NCBI GenBank assembly: GCA_030323885.1
Contig: CM059193.1
Span: forward strand, 93,674,852-93,738,851
From: Branchipolynoe longqiensis
Taxonomy: Eukaryota; Annelida; Polychaeta; Phyllodocida; Polynoidae
Direction: 5' to 3'
DNA length: 64,000 bases
Under the pieces are notes generated by a model. That model did not search any database, had not been told where the DNA came from, and saw only the letters and a program-made list of their open reading frames with translations. Below are positions 39,101-51,100 of the stretch, piece by piece; position 1 is the first letter of the stretch, and each line of letters begins with the position of its first letter. Made by a program: the position numbers and the translations under genes.

Positions 39101-42100
39101 GTTAGACTTTATTCTGTCACTTTGGTTTTACTAAATAAAATGTGTCCATTACATATGAATGTTTAGATGAAAACACAATATTGAAATAGCTAAATTTGGG
39201 TCAAATGACAACATATTTTTATCTAATAGAACCTTGGTGAAATTAATGTTTGTGTTAGTAGCTCTTCAGCACTTTTCACACAAAACAGGATTGTCAAACA
39301 CATGCAGAGGAAACTTGAGGATACAAGATGGGGCATTTTATACCCGACCATGCACTGGAGACCGACTCGGCGAGCTGCTGTTTAGTCGTGATAGATGTTA
39401 GTACTGAATGCCGGGAATTAAAACACGAAGCAAGGCAATGGTTGGGAGTGTCCAAACAATGGTAACCATGGACACCGCCTTGGTAACCAAGGAAACCATG
39501 GAGACGGGGAACCATTACAGAGAACACAAGCTTGGCTTAATTTCCTAATATGTATACATTTTATTTTTTAGTTTAAAAACGCAAGAGAAGCTTCAAAATT
39601 AACTAATTCTAACGATTACACAAATTTAGTTTCCGTGAAGTTGAGTTAGAAAAGGGTGAGTAAAAATACAAATCTTTCACCAAAATCAATGTTAGAAAAT
39701 TTAGCACCAAACTCAAACCAGGTATATTTGATGTTAATTAATACAATTTGAGCAACATGTTGTTACAAGTCACTTAGCCTCTACCTATTGTGAGATTTTG
39801 TTGTTGTTGTGGTGGTATCGCCTAAAGACTTTGAGAAGTGTATCCTATAGTGTTTCCTATAGTACTAGGAGCGTAGCCCCCAGCATCGACCAAGCCAAGA
39901 CAAGCATTCCCTGGAATGACGGAGACAGGAGACAGAAGACAGAGTGTTCAGACAGACAGTTGGCTAACCTAGACATGAGCCAGGCCGATACAAAAAGTTG
40001 TCGTTGTCACCTAAGTTTGGTGCCGAAGAACTCCACTTTCCGCTTCGTAACTTTAGCAACCCTTTACCAAAAGAAGCAGCCAGGCCACCCCGCTTCCGCG
40101 GCATAGTGCTAGCTTGCTCCTTGCTGCTGTTAGCCGCTGCAATGGCAGCAGCCGTGGCAGCTGTTCGACTGCGGGTGGGACTGGACTTGTGCGGAGGCGG
40201 CTTGCGAGACATGACTGGAGGCCTCGAATTGATTTTGGATGTTGACGCGGAGCGAGCTACAGGGTGAGCCGGCGTTCCAGGACTGACCGGGCTGCCCGGT
40301 GGGGAGAGAGACGCGGGTAACGTACCATAGCCACCGCCAGTTCCATGCCGACGCACTGTGGGTGGTGTCTGCAAGAAACAGGGAATCATGAGTAACCTTT
40401 GTATTGAATATCAAAACAAGCACCCTCCATAGAGTTCATATCCATTACGACATAACAAATCTCAGCACTTTCTAGGACTTTCAAGGATCTTTCAGTGCAA
40501 AATTCGTGGATGTTTTAAAAACAATTATTAAATTAACATACCCTGAAACACGGCTGTATTCATAGTCAATTCACCATGTAAGATGTGAAGTGTAAATAAG
40601 CATAAAAATAACAACAAACATATGTATAGTTTTAATATGAAAACTCAGAGGCACGATAACAAACCCACAAAAATCACTTTAAATACAAAACATCACTGAT
40701 TAATGAACAAAGAACAGATTTATATTATACCCTAGCTATTTCCGATTTTAAAAATAGTACGCTTTAAAAAAAGTCACGATTTTCCATTTTCAAATATTTT
40801 CATGGATCTTTGGACAAATTCCATAACTTTCCAGGCCTGGAATCCTGACTTATGAAACTACATGACTTTCCAGGCCTGGAATCCTGACTTATGAAACTAC
40901 ATGACTTTCCAGGCCTGGAATCCTGACTTATGAAACTACATGACTTTCCAGGCCTGGAATCCTGACTTATGAAACTACATGACTTTCCAGGCCTGGAATC
41001 CTGACTTATGAAACTACATGACTTTCCAGGCCTGGAATCCTGACTTATGAAACTACATGACTTTCCAGGCCTGGAATCCTGACTTATGAAACTAATGACT
41101 TTCCAGGCCTGGAATCCTGACTTATGAAACTACATGACTTTCCAGGCCTGGAATCCTGACTTATGAAACTACATGACTTTCCAGGCCTGGAATCCTGACT
41201 TATGAAACTACATGACTTTCCAGGCCTGGAATCCTGACTTATGAAACTACATGACTTTCCAGGCCTGGAATCCTGACTTATGAAACTACATGACTTTCCA
41301 GGCCTGGAATCCTGACTTATGAAACTACATGACTTTCCAGGCCTGGAATCCTGACTTATGAAACTACATGACTTTCCAGGCCTGGAATCCTGTATGAAAC
41401 TACATGACTTTCCAGGCCTGGAATCCTGACTTATGAAACTACATGACTTTCCAGGCCTGGAATCCTGACTTATGAAATACATGACTTTCCAGGCTGGAAT
41501 CCTGATTATGAAACTACATGACTTTCCAGGCCTGGAATCCTGACTTATGAAACTACATGACTTTCCAGGCTGGAATCCTGACTTATGAAACTACATGACT
41601 TTCCAGGCCTGGAATCCTGACTTATGAAACTACATGACTTTCCAGGCCTGGAATCCTGACTTATGAAACTACATGACTTTCCAGGCCTGGAATCCTGACT
41701 TATGAAACTACATGACTTTCCAGGCCTGGAATCCTGACTTATGAAACTACATGACTTTCCAGGCCTGGAATCCTGACTTATGAAACTACATGACTTTCCA
41801 GGCCTGGAATCCTGACTTATGAAACTACATGACTTTCCAGGCCTGGAATCCTGACTTATGAAACTACATGACTTTCCAGGCCTGGAATCCTGACTTATGA
41901 AACTACATGACTTTCCAGGCCTGGAATCCTCACTTATGAAACTACATGACTTTCCAGGCCTGGAATCCTGACTTATGAAACTACATGACTTTCCAGGTCT
42001 TCAAGGACCAGTTCGAACCCTGCTCCTACAAGCAGGATAGTTAGTCATCAAACACATTCACAACTCTAATCTGGAACAATACAGTAGGACCCGTCTTCTG

Positions 42101-45100
42101 TGAACATATCTCATTTTTCAATGTACAAACTCAATTTGTCTCATTTCTTTTAGTTTTTTTTGGTCCATTAGTTGTTTAAGCAGGGGAAATTTCAGTCATA
42201 GACGACTGGTCTTCCTCATTCCACTGCTGGTCGATAGAAAGCCCGAGCCTACACTTTTACCGACCCAAGGGATTTTTAACCTCCCACACCACATAGACAT
42301 GGTATGAGAGCAACCGGCCTTTGATGATGCTGTAAGTTATACACAGCAGTGGAAATCCAAATTGGCAGAGCTGGGGGCATGGGGGATCGAACCGCCGACC
42401 CTCAGATTAGGAGTCTGACCTAGAAAAAAGTCCGACACTCTAACCACTCCGCCACAGAGACCGCCACTATCTCTCTGATGACAAGACACCTACTATGCTA
42501 GGAGGAGTTTTGGTCTGGATACAGAGTTGTCCGTTGAAGATGGGAGAAATCGCTGTACTTTCATGACTCCACTGAAGGCTATTCTCATAGGGCAGTCAGC
42601 GGTGTTCACATGTATAGCCAGTTAGCATCGCATACCGTGTAAATTACAAACATTGAGCCAAACTTAGTTAGCAATGAAAAAAAGTTCGCAATACCTAGGC
42701 CAAATACAACATTTTAAATGGTGATCCTCCCCACCCGTGCTTCAAAAATCGGCCACCCCTGAATTTTTTTAAATTAATTTTAAAATTATTTTAAAACTGA
42801 TAAAAATGTGTCGGGCTAGCAGCAATTCAACTTTTGTAAGCACACAATATGTTCCAAGTACACAATATGTTCCAAAATTGAAACTTTTAAAACTTGATGA
42901 TATAATACATTTCTAAATGAGAATACAGCGTTCATTGTTTAACTGAAAACATTGTGATGTTTACATGAATGACTGAAAAATAAAAATAAAATAAAAACTG
43001 CCCACCCGACCCAGATTGTTATTTCAAAAGGACGACCACCAACGTTTTTGTATAATTTGGCCTTATTGTGAGTTTTTATACAGAAACTCTTCCCACCTTG
43101 GAGGGGAGGGGTGACAGGTCCTCTGCGCTGTTGGAGCGGACAAGGCCCTGCTGGCTTGGTTTGCGGGGTGACGGTGTCTGCAGATTCAGGATTCGCGACA
43201 GCGGACTCAGTGGATCCATGCGGTGAATGTCGTTACCGTTAACCTTCTGTGCTGCTTCTGTGGGGTGTAAGCGGACTGAGGGTTCAGGGTTCAGAAGGTG
43301 AGGAGGAAAGAGAAGAAACAGATTACAAACAAACCACCACCAGCTTCTATACATAAAAATAAATTAAACACAATGGCATTAAAAAATCCCCAATTTTTTA
43401 TTTCTTTTTGGGAGGGGGTATATTAGTTGATTAAGCAGGGAAAATTTCAATCGCTGACAATTTGTCTTCCTCATTCCACTGCTCCTTGCCCTATCCTAGT
43501 AATGTCGAGCGCCAGGCTAGGTAGTGACAAGTATCAATTTTTTAGTCATTTGTTTAACTCGGCCGGGGTTCTAACCCAGGAGTTCGAATCCCACGACCTA
43601 CCAGAACGGGAGGTGGACGCTCAACTTATTCGGCCATTGCGTCTGGTCTATAGTCTAGCTTCTGACATCCACATGGTCGGCTCACCCTTACAGCCCCTCC
43701 GCGCCTCCGACCACAACCACTAGAGGGCCCCACAGGTGAGGGAGGAAGAATTAATGAGAGGGTCCGTACACATTTGAAGATATGGCATTCTAGACTATTT
43801 CAAGGCTTTTCAAGGCTGTTTTTGATAGGAATTCAAGAGTATTTTCATTTGGATTTCACCAAAAAAAACGATGGAGAGTTGCGATTTTGTACTAATTTAG
43901 ATCAGTGGGGGAAGTTTAATGGAATTCAAGGCTCTTCAAGACTAATTACCCAAAATAGGTTAAATTCAAGGCTTTTCAAGGCCTTGAAATTGGGCAAATG
44001 AAGTTTGGGACTTTTCAACACTTTCCAGGCCCCATACAGACTCTGTAATGATAATTAATTAGCAACAAGAAATTTTATTTGTTGGAACCATTACCAGAGG
44101 TGAAAGTAGTCTCAGGACAAGAAAAGAAGCGCAAACTGACTTGGACTTGGAGGTAGTCAATAAGTCGCAGCGCTGATGTTTTACATTAGGTAAGCCCATA
44201 CTACATTATTGCTGCTAGTCAGTGGCGACCCACACACCCATCTCCTTCATTATCTTTATAAACCATTATTTAGATCATGTAGCATATCCACATGTAGCAG
44301 GGGTCATTTCAATCATGGACAAATTGCCTTTTATCATCCCACGGCTACTGGTATGTGTTTTATTAGAGCACATTGATTTCCGTATCATTGGCTATTAGAC
44401 GTCAAACATATGGTCATTCTGACATATTTCTTTGGAGGAAACCCGCTGTCGCCACATAGGCTACTCTTTCCGATAAACAGCAAGGATCTTTTATATGCAC
44501 TTTCTCAGAGACAGGAAAGCACATACCACAGCCTTTGATGAACCAGCTAGGGACCACTGTTTGGAACAGAAAATAGCCCAAATGGCAAATGGGTCCATTG
44601 AGCAGGATCGACACCTTCACAGGTGGACACTCTACCGCCTGAGCTGCATCCCGCTCCCCTCCACCGCTACATGCCATATCCTAGTGTAGTAATCCATAAT
44701 GAGCCCCACTACAACACGGTGGTTGCAGCAACTACGCCGGCCCCTGTTTTCTAAGAAGTAGCAATGGCTGGAAGTGTGCTATCAGGAACAGTCCCTAGTG
44801 TGGGCTGTCCCATGCATTGCTAGCGGCCACCCCGGTAGGGAGTTTCATGTTAACCCGCTGGGCAGTGACAGGTCAGTTCTTCTCTATTCTGGCCTGTAGT
44901 GGAATAAACCAGGGAGAACCCTGAGATACGAAACTGACTCGGTGTTTCTCCATTATTCCCCACACAGAGTAGGACATGGTCCATCACACTAATAATGTCG
45001 AGCACCAGGCAAGGTAGCGACAAGTATACAACTTTGAAGTCATTGTTTTAACTCGGCCAGGATTTTAACCCACAACCTGCCACATGGGAAGCGGATGCTC

Positions 45101-48100
45101 AACACATTCGGCCATTTCATCCGCTGTTTTGAAAAAGGACATTGCCTGGCGGTCCTACCTGGAGTACTGGTGGCAGAAGGGTTGGGCATCTTGTGTTGGT
45201 CTCCAGACTCGAGAATCTCGAGCCTCTCCTGGCCCTGCAACATGCAAACAGGCGGCAAACACTGAGTACATCACACCTGGATGACATGCATGAGTGACCG
45301 CTTACAACAGCAGTCTAATTAAAGCTGCACAATGTGAAGGTTTTCAGTTTCTGCCATATTTATATTTGAGATAAATATATTAGAATTATTGTCATAATAT
45401 ACTTTACTTCAATTTGATGGGATTTTTATATTATATGGTTAATTGAAGTGAAAACATGGAAAGTAAATGTTGGTGCGCACATCAAAAAGCTACATTATAG
45501 GCTTCAACAGTGACAGGTTCTATCAAAATGATTTGGCGTCTCTTGTGTGCAGTAACACATGTGCAATGAGTGCACAAGTATCTAAGTAACACATATGCAA
45601 TGAGTGCATGAGTATCTAAGTAACACATGTGCAATGAGTGCATGAGTATCTAAGTAACACATGTGCAATGAGTGCACGAGTATCTAAGTTATCTAGGGTC
45701 AAATCTAGCTGAGTGTTTTGGTTTTGAAAATGTTACGCCTTCATGGGATTATGCAGCTTTAAGAAGCCGTTCGGCACCTAGTTGTACTTCCTTTGTGTAA
45801 TTCAAAGTCAGAATCAATGAGCACAATTTATTAACTGGATTTTTGATCGGACAGAGCTCAAAACCAACATTTTTTAGTGCCCGAAGATAAAGAACATTTA
45901 AAAGTAAAATAAGTAAAGAAGAGAAAACGACACCTAAGTGAATTTGATAAGCACAATTGTTAGTGACATTTCAACACCAGAAATCAATCGATGAGTCAAC
46001 ATGAAATCAGATCTACAGTAGCACCTCTCTTCAGCGACCTTACTATCAGCGGACCTCTGACAATTGCTGACAATTTGTCAATGTACAAACTGTTTTTTCT
46101 CTCATTCGAATGACCTGTAATAGCAGGAGACCATTTGGTCTGGATGCAAAGTTGTCTGTTGAATATAGGCACTACTGTAGTACCGATGACAGGACACCTG
46201 CTATGTTAGGACAACATTGGTCTGGATCCAGAGTTGTCCGTTGAAAGCAGGCTATGGTTGTACCGATGACAGAACACCTGCTATGTCAAGACAACATTGG
46301 TGTGGATGCAGAGTTGTCCTTTGAAGACAGATCCTTCTGTACACTTAACCACTGACGGGGAGAAGGGTGCACCTACCAGGCAGTTCTCGTGCCGGACGTT
46401 GTTTTCGTTGGAGGATGTCGAATTGTGGGTGGAGCTGGAGTCGCTGCCAGCGTCATCGGGCAGTCCAAGGTGCTCCAGCGCTGCACGGGACAAGGGCAAG
46501 GTTGCCAACATTGGAAAATGAAAAACCGGAAGATCTTAAGGGATGTTATATTGCGGCGTCTGGGAGTACTCCCCAGAACAATTTTAAAATCTTAGATACT
46601 CTGTGGTGCATTTTGGACACAATATTCCATAAGATTTATATATTACTATATTAATGGTATTGCAGGGTTGACAACATTGCAAATTGTAGTGTCGGTGCTG
46701 AAAAAAGATATATTTCAACTAGAATTTAAAAAAATGGAACAAACCCGCTGCACCAAAAACCTCCTTGTGACCAAAACCATTTTCAGTGCTTGCGACCGAC
46801 CCTGACAGTCGCCCTAACTCTCATCCTACTAGTACTACTCACCCTAAATCTCACCCTCACCCTCACACAAGTCAAACTCACACCCGGTTCTCACTGATCG
46901 CCGACCAGTCACCCGCGTTTTTCTATCCTTTGTTTTTTGCTTTGGTTGCAAGGAGGTCGCTAGCTTTTGGTCGCTAGCTTTTGGTCGCAAAGTGGTCACA
47001 AGCGAACATTAGCCGTAGTGTGACTGGGGTGTAAGGATAAAACGCGTTTGATAATACTCACCCTTTCTGCCTTGAGTTGCTATCAACAGTTCTTCTATCC
47101 GTTGATATTTCTTCATAACTTTTCTCTGTTCCTCTATATGTCGGTCCTGGAATAAAAGGTACACTTCATGAAGACAGACAAAAGATACAAACCAAGGCAT
47201 GGATATAAAAAATGTCATCATCGCTTAACTCGTTGGGGTTGGGAGCGCCCACAGGTTTCACACGCTTACAGTCTGGGTTGCCTTGAATTCACCCGCAATC
47301 GGGTAGTATCTACAAATTATCAGGAAAACATATCTAGAAAAGCAATTCAACTACAGCCGCACCAGGGCTGTAAGCGCATTGGAACTTGCAGGCGCACCCA
47401 GCCCCAAAAGGTTAAAGAGTGCTTTGTTGCTTATTTAGTATATAACATTGTGTCATGGGCGGTATTTTTTCATGGTTTTAAGAAAGCTTATGTGCTAAAT
47501 TTCAAGTTATAATTTCACAAAAGGTACATAAAATGGCCATGAGAAAGTTTATAATTCAAGAAACTCCTAGTTTTCTTTATGCAGCTGACCCCCCCCCCCC
47601 TCCCCCGCCTCACAAGTATTCTCATCATACACTTAAAATGGCTTCATTAAAACTTAGGTAAACAAGTTAAAACGTATACTCTTACCTTTTCACTGTTGGT
47701 TTGCATTAAGGCCTCAACTGCCCTTTTGAGCTTCTCAACTTCACCATCTGTCCAGAAATAAACATGAAGGTCAGGTATAATTAGGTTGCGCTCTTTTTTC
47801 TATACCTCACCACTAGAAGTGAGTCGAGTATTAAACTGCTATAAAGCAAATTCTACATTTTCTTATGGTGCTGTCACATTACAACGCTTCTCGCCAACGC
47901 GCGTCGACGTATGTGATTTTTTGGCCCACCGTCGGGATATGTCTGGAAGCATTACTCGCGCGTTAGGCGCACGTTGGTATTCGTTGATCTACGGCGACGA
48001 TCGGCGGCGCGCATCAGGGTATCGGCAAAGTTTTGTGCTTGCGCAAAACTTTTGACGTGGTCCGACGCGCGAGTGCCAACATTATGGCGACGTTGGATGC

Positions 48101-51100
48101 GCTGGAATAACGTTATGCGAACGTTATGCACACGCCACGCGCGCATGAGGGTCGTTCGCACATATTGCGCCAAACTGTTGCTTTGTTTGTTTGTTGTTGC
48201 TTTACGTCCTACCATCTAAGGTCATATCAGGACAGTGCGCCAAACTTTTTTCTTTTTTTTCTCACAACGTCGGCCGCACGCTACCAATACGTTGCGCTGA
48301 CACCGAAAAGTTTGACGTGTCTCAACGTTAAAAAGTGAATTTGCGCATTGGCGGCACGCCGGCGAGAAGCATCGTAATGTGACAGCACCATTACCCCCCC
48401 CCAACCCTTCCAACCAAAGTTGGTTATAATTACTCTTGAATACATTTGTTTAAATCCTTTGGATATAAACAATAGCCATTCATAATGTAAAATATTGCAA
48501 CAATGCGATGGTGCTTTGTCCTAGCTATGGTGTCAAAAGAAAGAGGTGAAGGTCATACAAGATTGACTTAGATTACATGCAAGGTGAAAGTCATACAAGA
48601 TTGACCTATATTACATACAAGGTGCAAAAACCGTATCATCACTAGCATGCTTTCCACACACTATTATCGGGCATGTATGGCTTATACAAAATTAAACAAG
48701 CCAAAACTGGTTTGCTAGAGAAAACTCCTCATTAAATCTAATATGCCAAATAATGAAACACCACTTAGGAATTAAATTCAAACAATTAACTGTTTTTCAT
48801 TTTTTTAAAGCGAACAAAACTAACTTGAAGTGAATATTGTTAAAATAAATGACTGGGTGACAGACTGGGGGTTATAAACACTGTGCGATTATTAAGTTAG
48901 CCACTAACCATGAGATAAATTTGACAACATTGTACAATCACATGGCAGCATGATGGGAGCGGGACAGAAATGAATGGCAGTACATTAGTTAAGAACTGAC
49001 ACCAGAAGCTGTCGTTACAGTAAGGTGTTAAGGTTGTTGGAGTTTTCCGTCCTGGCAACATCTAAGGTCATATCAGGACGATAGGGTGTTAAGTGTAATG
49101 TCTGCTTTCTCCACTAGGGTGGTGTAGACCGTCAGAATCAATCTCATTGTTTTCACCGAATGGGTCCTTTCTGGCAAAAATTGATTGAAAAGGAGCAGGG
49201 TCTTATTGTATTACTTGAAAATGTTGAAAACTTTGGCGGGCCCCTTATCTCCCTGCATAACTTTTGTATTAATGTGAAAATGTTGAAAACATTGGCGGGT
49301 CCCTTTTTCTCCCTGCACAATCTCAAACACAAGTAAACCTCATCACTGGTAGCGATATTACACAAATCTTGGACTCAGTCACACAACATTAAGGTTTGAA
49401 CAACTATTGCCCAGAGGTGCACCATTTTGTATCGCTTTTTCCAAAGTTTTCAGTGGGAGCCCCTATCCCACCAGCTGTTGGAGATGGTGATCCCGCCCCC
49501 CCCCCCCTCCCTTCCCGCCTACATCCTCCTGCGTTCGGCCATGCTATTTCTCCCTATTTACAAGTTGTGTATTAGGGAGATCTCCCTACTCACACACTTT
49601 ATCTACTTGGCACCTCTGATTGATGGGCAAACTCAAAAGCCACAACCCGGAGCCTTAACCAACTAAGCCACCATGTGGGCACTATTCAGCACCGCAACTT
49701 CCCCACTCTGTCCTTGTACAGGGTCCGTACACATGTGAAGATATGGAATTCAAGGCTATTTTCATTTGGATTTCAGGGAAAAAAACAATGGCGAATGACG
49801 ATTTCAGACTAAATTTAGATCATTGGGACAGTTTAATGGAATTCAAGGCTTTTCAAGACTAGTTAACCAAAATAGGTTAAATTCAAGGCTTTTGAAATGG
49901 GGAAAATGAAGACTTTTCAAGACTTTCCAAGACTTTCCAGGCCCCATATGGACCCGGCTTGTATCTGGGATGTGCAGGGATTGAAGCGCCTGATTTATCT
50001 GACGTAACTAGAAGTTTGATAAATGAATGAAAACCCATTGATTGGTTTGTTTGTTCTTTTACGTCCTAGCAACAACTAAGGTCATATCAGGACGGGACCA
50101 TTGATTGGTGATTCAAGTAGAGTGATTCTGAATATCTGTTGGATTATTGCAAATGGACCTCATTTAAACCAGTTGTCATCAGGGGTCTTCCACGGATGAG
50201 TGACGCTGTTACCAGGTGCTACATGTCATGTTAATATGTCACATGTTACAAGGGGTAAGTAGTGAATAAGTGTGATTAGAACATGGTAAAGGAGGAGAAA
50301 GTAACTCCAGGTTTAATTCACTCCACAGCAACGAAAGCAATCGAACATAAACTAAGGAGATTGTGTAAACAAATGAATCATCAACAACAATTTTAAAGAA
50401 CACGGGTATTTATAAGAACACCAGTTTGTGAATAATAGCATAATTGCATTTAAATTCTATGTAAATACATAGATAAATACATAAATATATTAAGGGTAAG
50501 TAAAATTGATATTTTTGGGTGTTTTTTTTCTTTGTTCATTGACATTTTTTAATTGATTAGATGCATCTGAAATGTTGTCTTCCCTGTCAGAAGCTTTGTG
50601 TGAGTGATGGCCACCTAGTTAAGTGTATTATGTAAATCGGACACCACTTGCGAAAATTGCACTTCAAAAATGGACAAATTGATTTGGGCTGTGAAACAAG
50701 ACACAGAGTCCGTACACACGTGAAGATATGGAATTCACAGCTTTTAAAGGCTTTTCAAGGCTGTCTTTGATAGGAATTCAAGACTATTTTCATTTGGATT
50801 TAGATCGAAATCGTCATTCGGAATGGCGATTTCAGACTAATTTAGATCAGTGCTGAAGTTTAATACAATTCAAGGCTTTTTAAGGCCTTGAAATGGGGCA
50901 AATGATGGTTGGTTATTGGAGATTTACGTCCTGGCAACAGCTAAGGTCATATAAGGACGCTGGGGCAAATGAAGTTCAAGCCTTTTCAAGACTTTCCAGG
51001 CCCCTTACGGACCCTAAACACAGTAAATAAACATATTCCCCAAGGTTTAATATTTATGCTATTCACTACTGAGGCTTGCGATTATAAACAACAACTATAT

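Noticed and set aside
39964..40423. Frame overlaps extending the 40011-40368 exon on both sides
   Set aside because: The extra residues lie beyond clear GT and AG sites, and only the trimmed exon keeps phase with its neighbours.
41084..41482. A 132-codon frame with a 13-residue repeat
   Set aside because: It is a by-product of the 39-bp array.
49153..49365. Possible minus-strand exon with a duplicated NVFNIF/KVFNIF segment
   Set aside because: It is a short internal duplication (AAAATGTTGAAAAC) with no splice sites in phase and no resemblance to liprin-beta.
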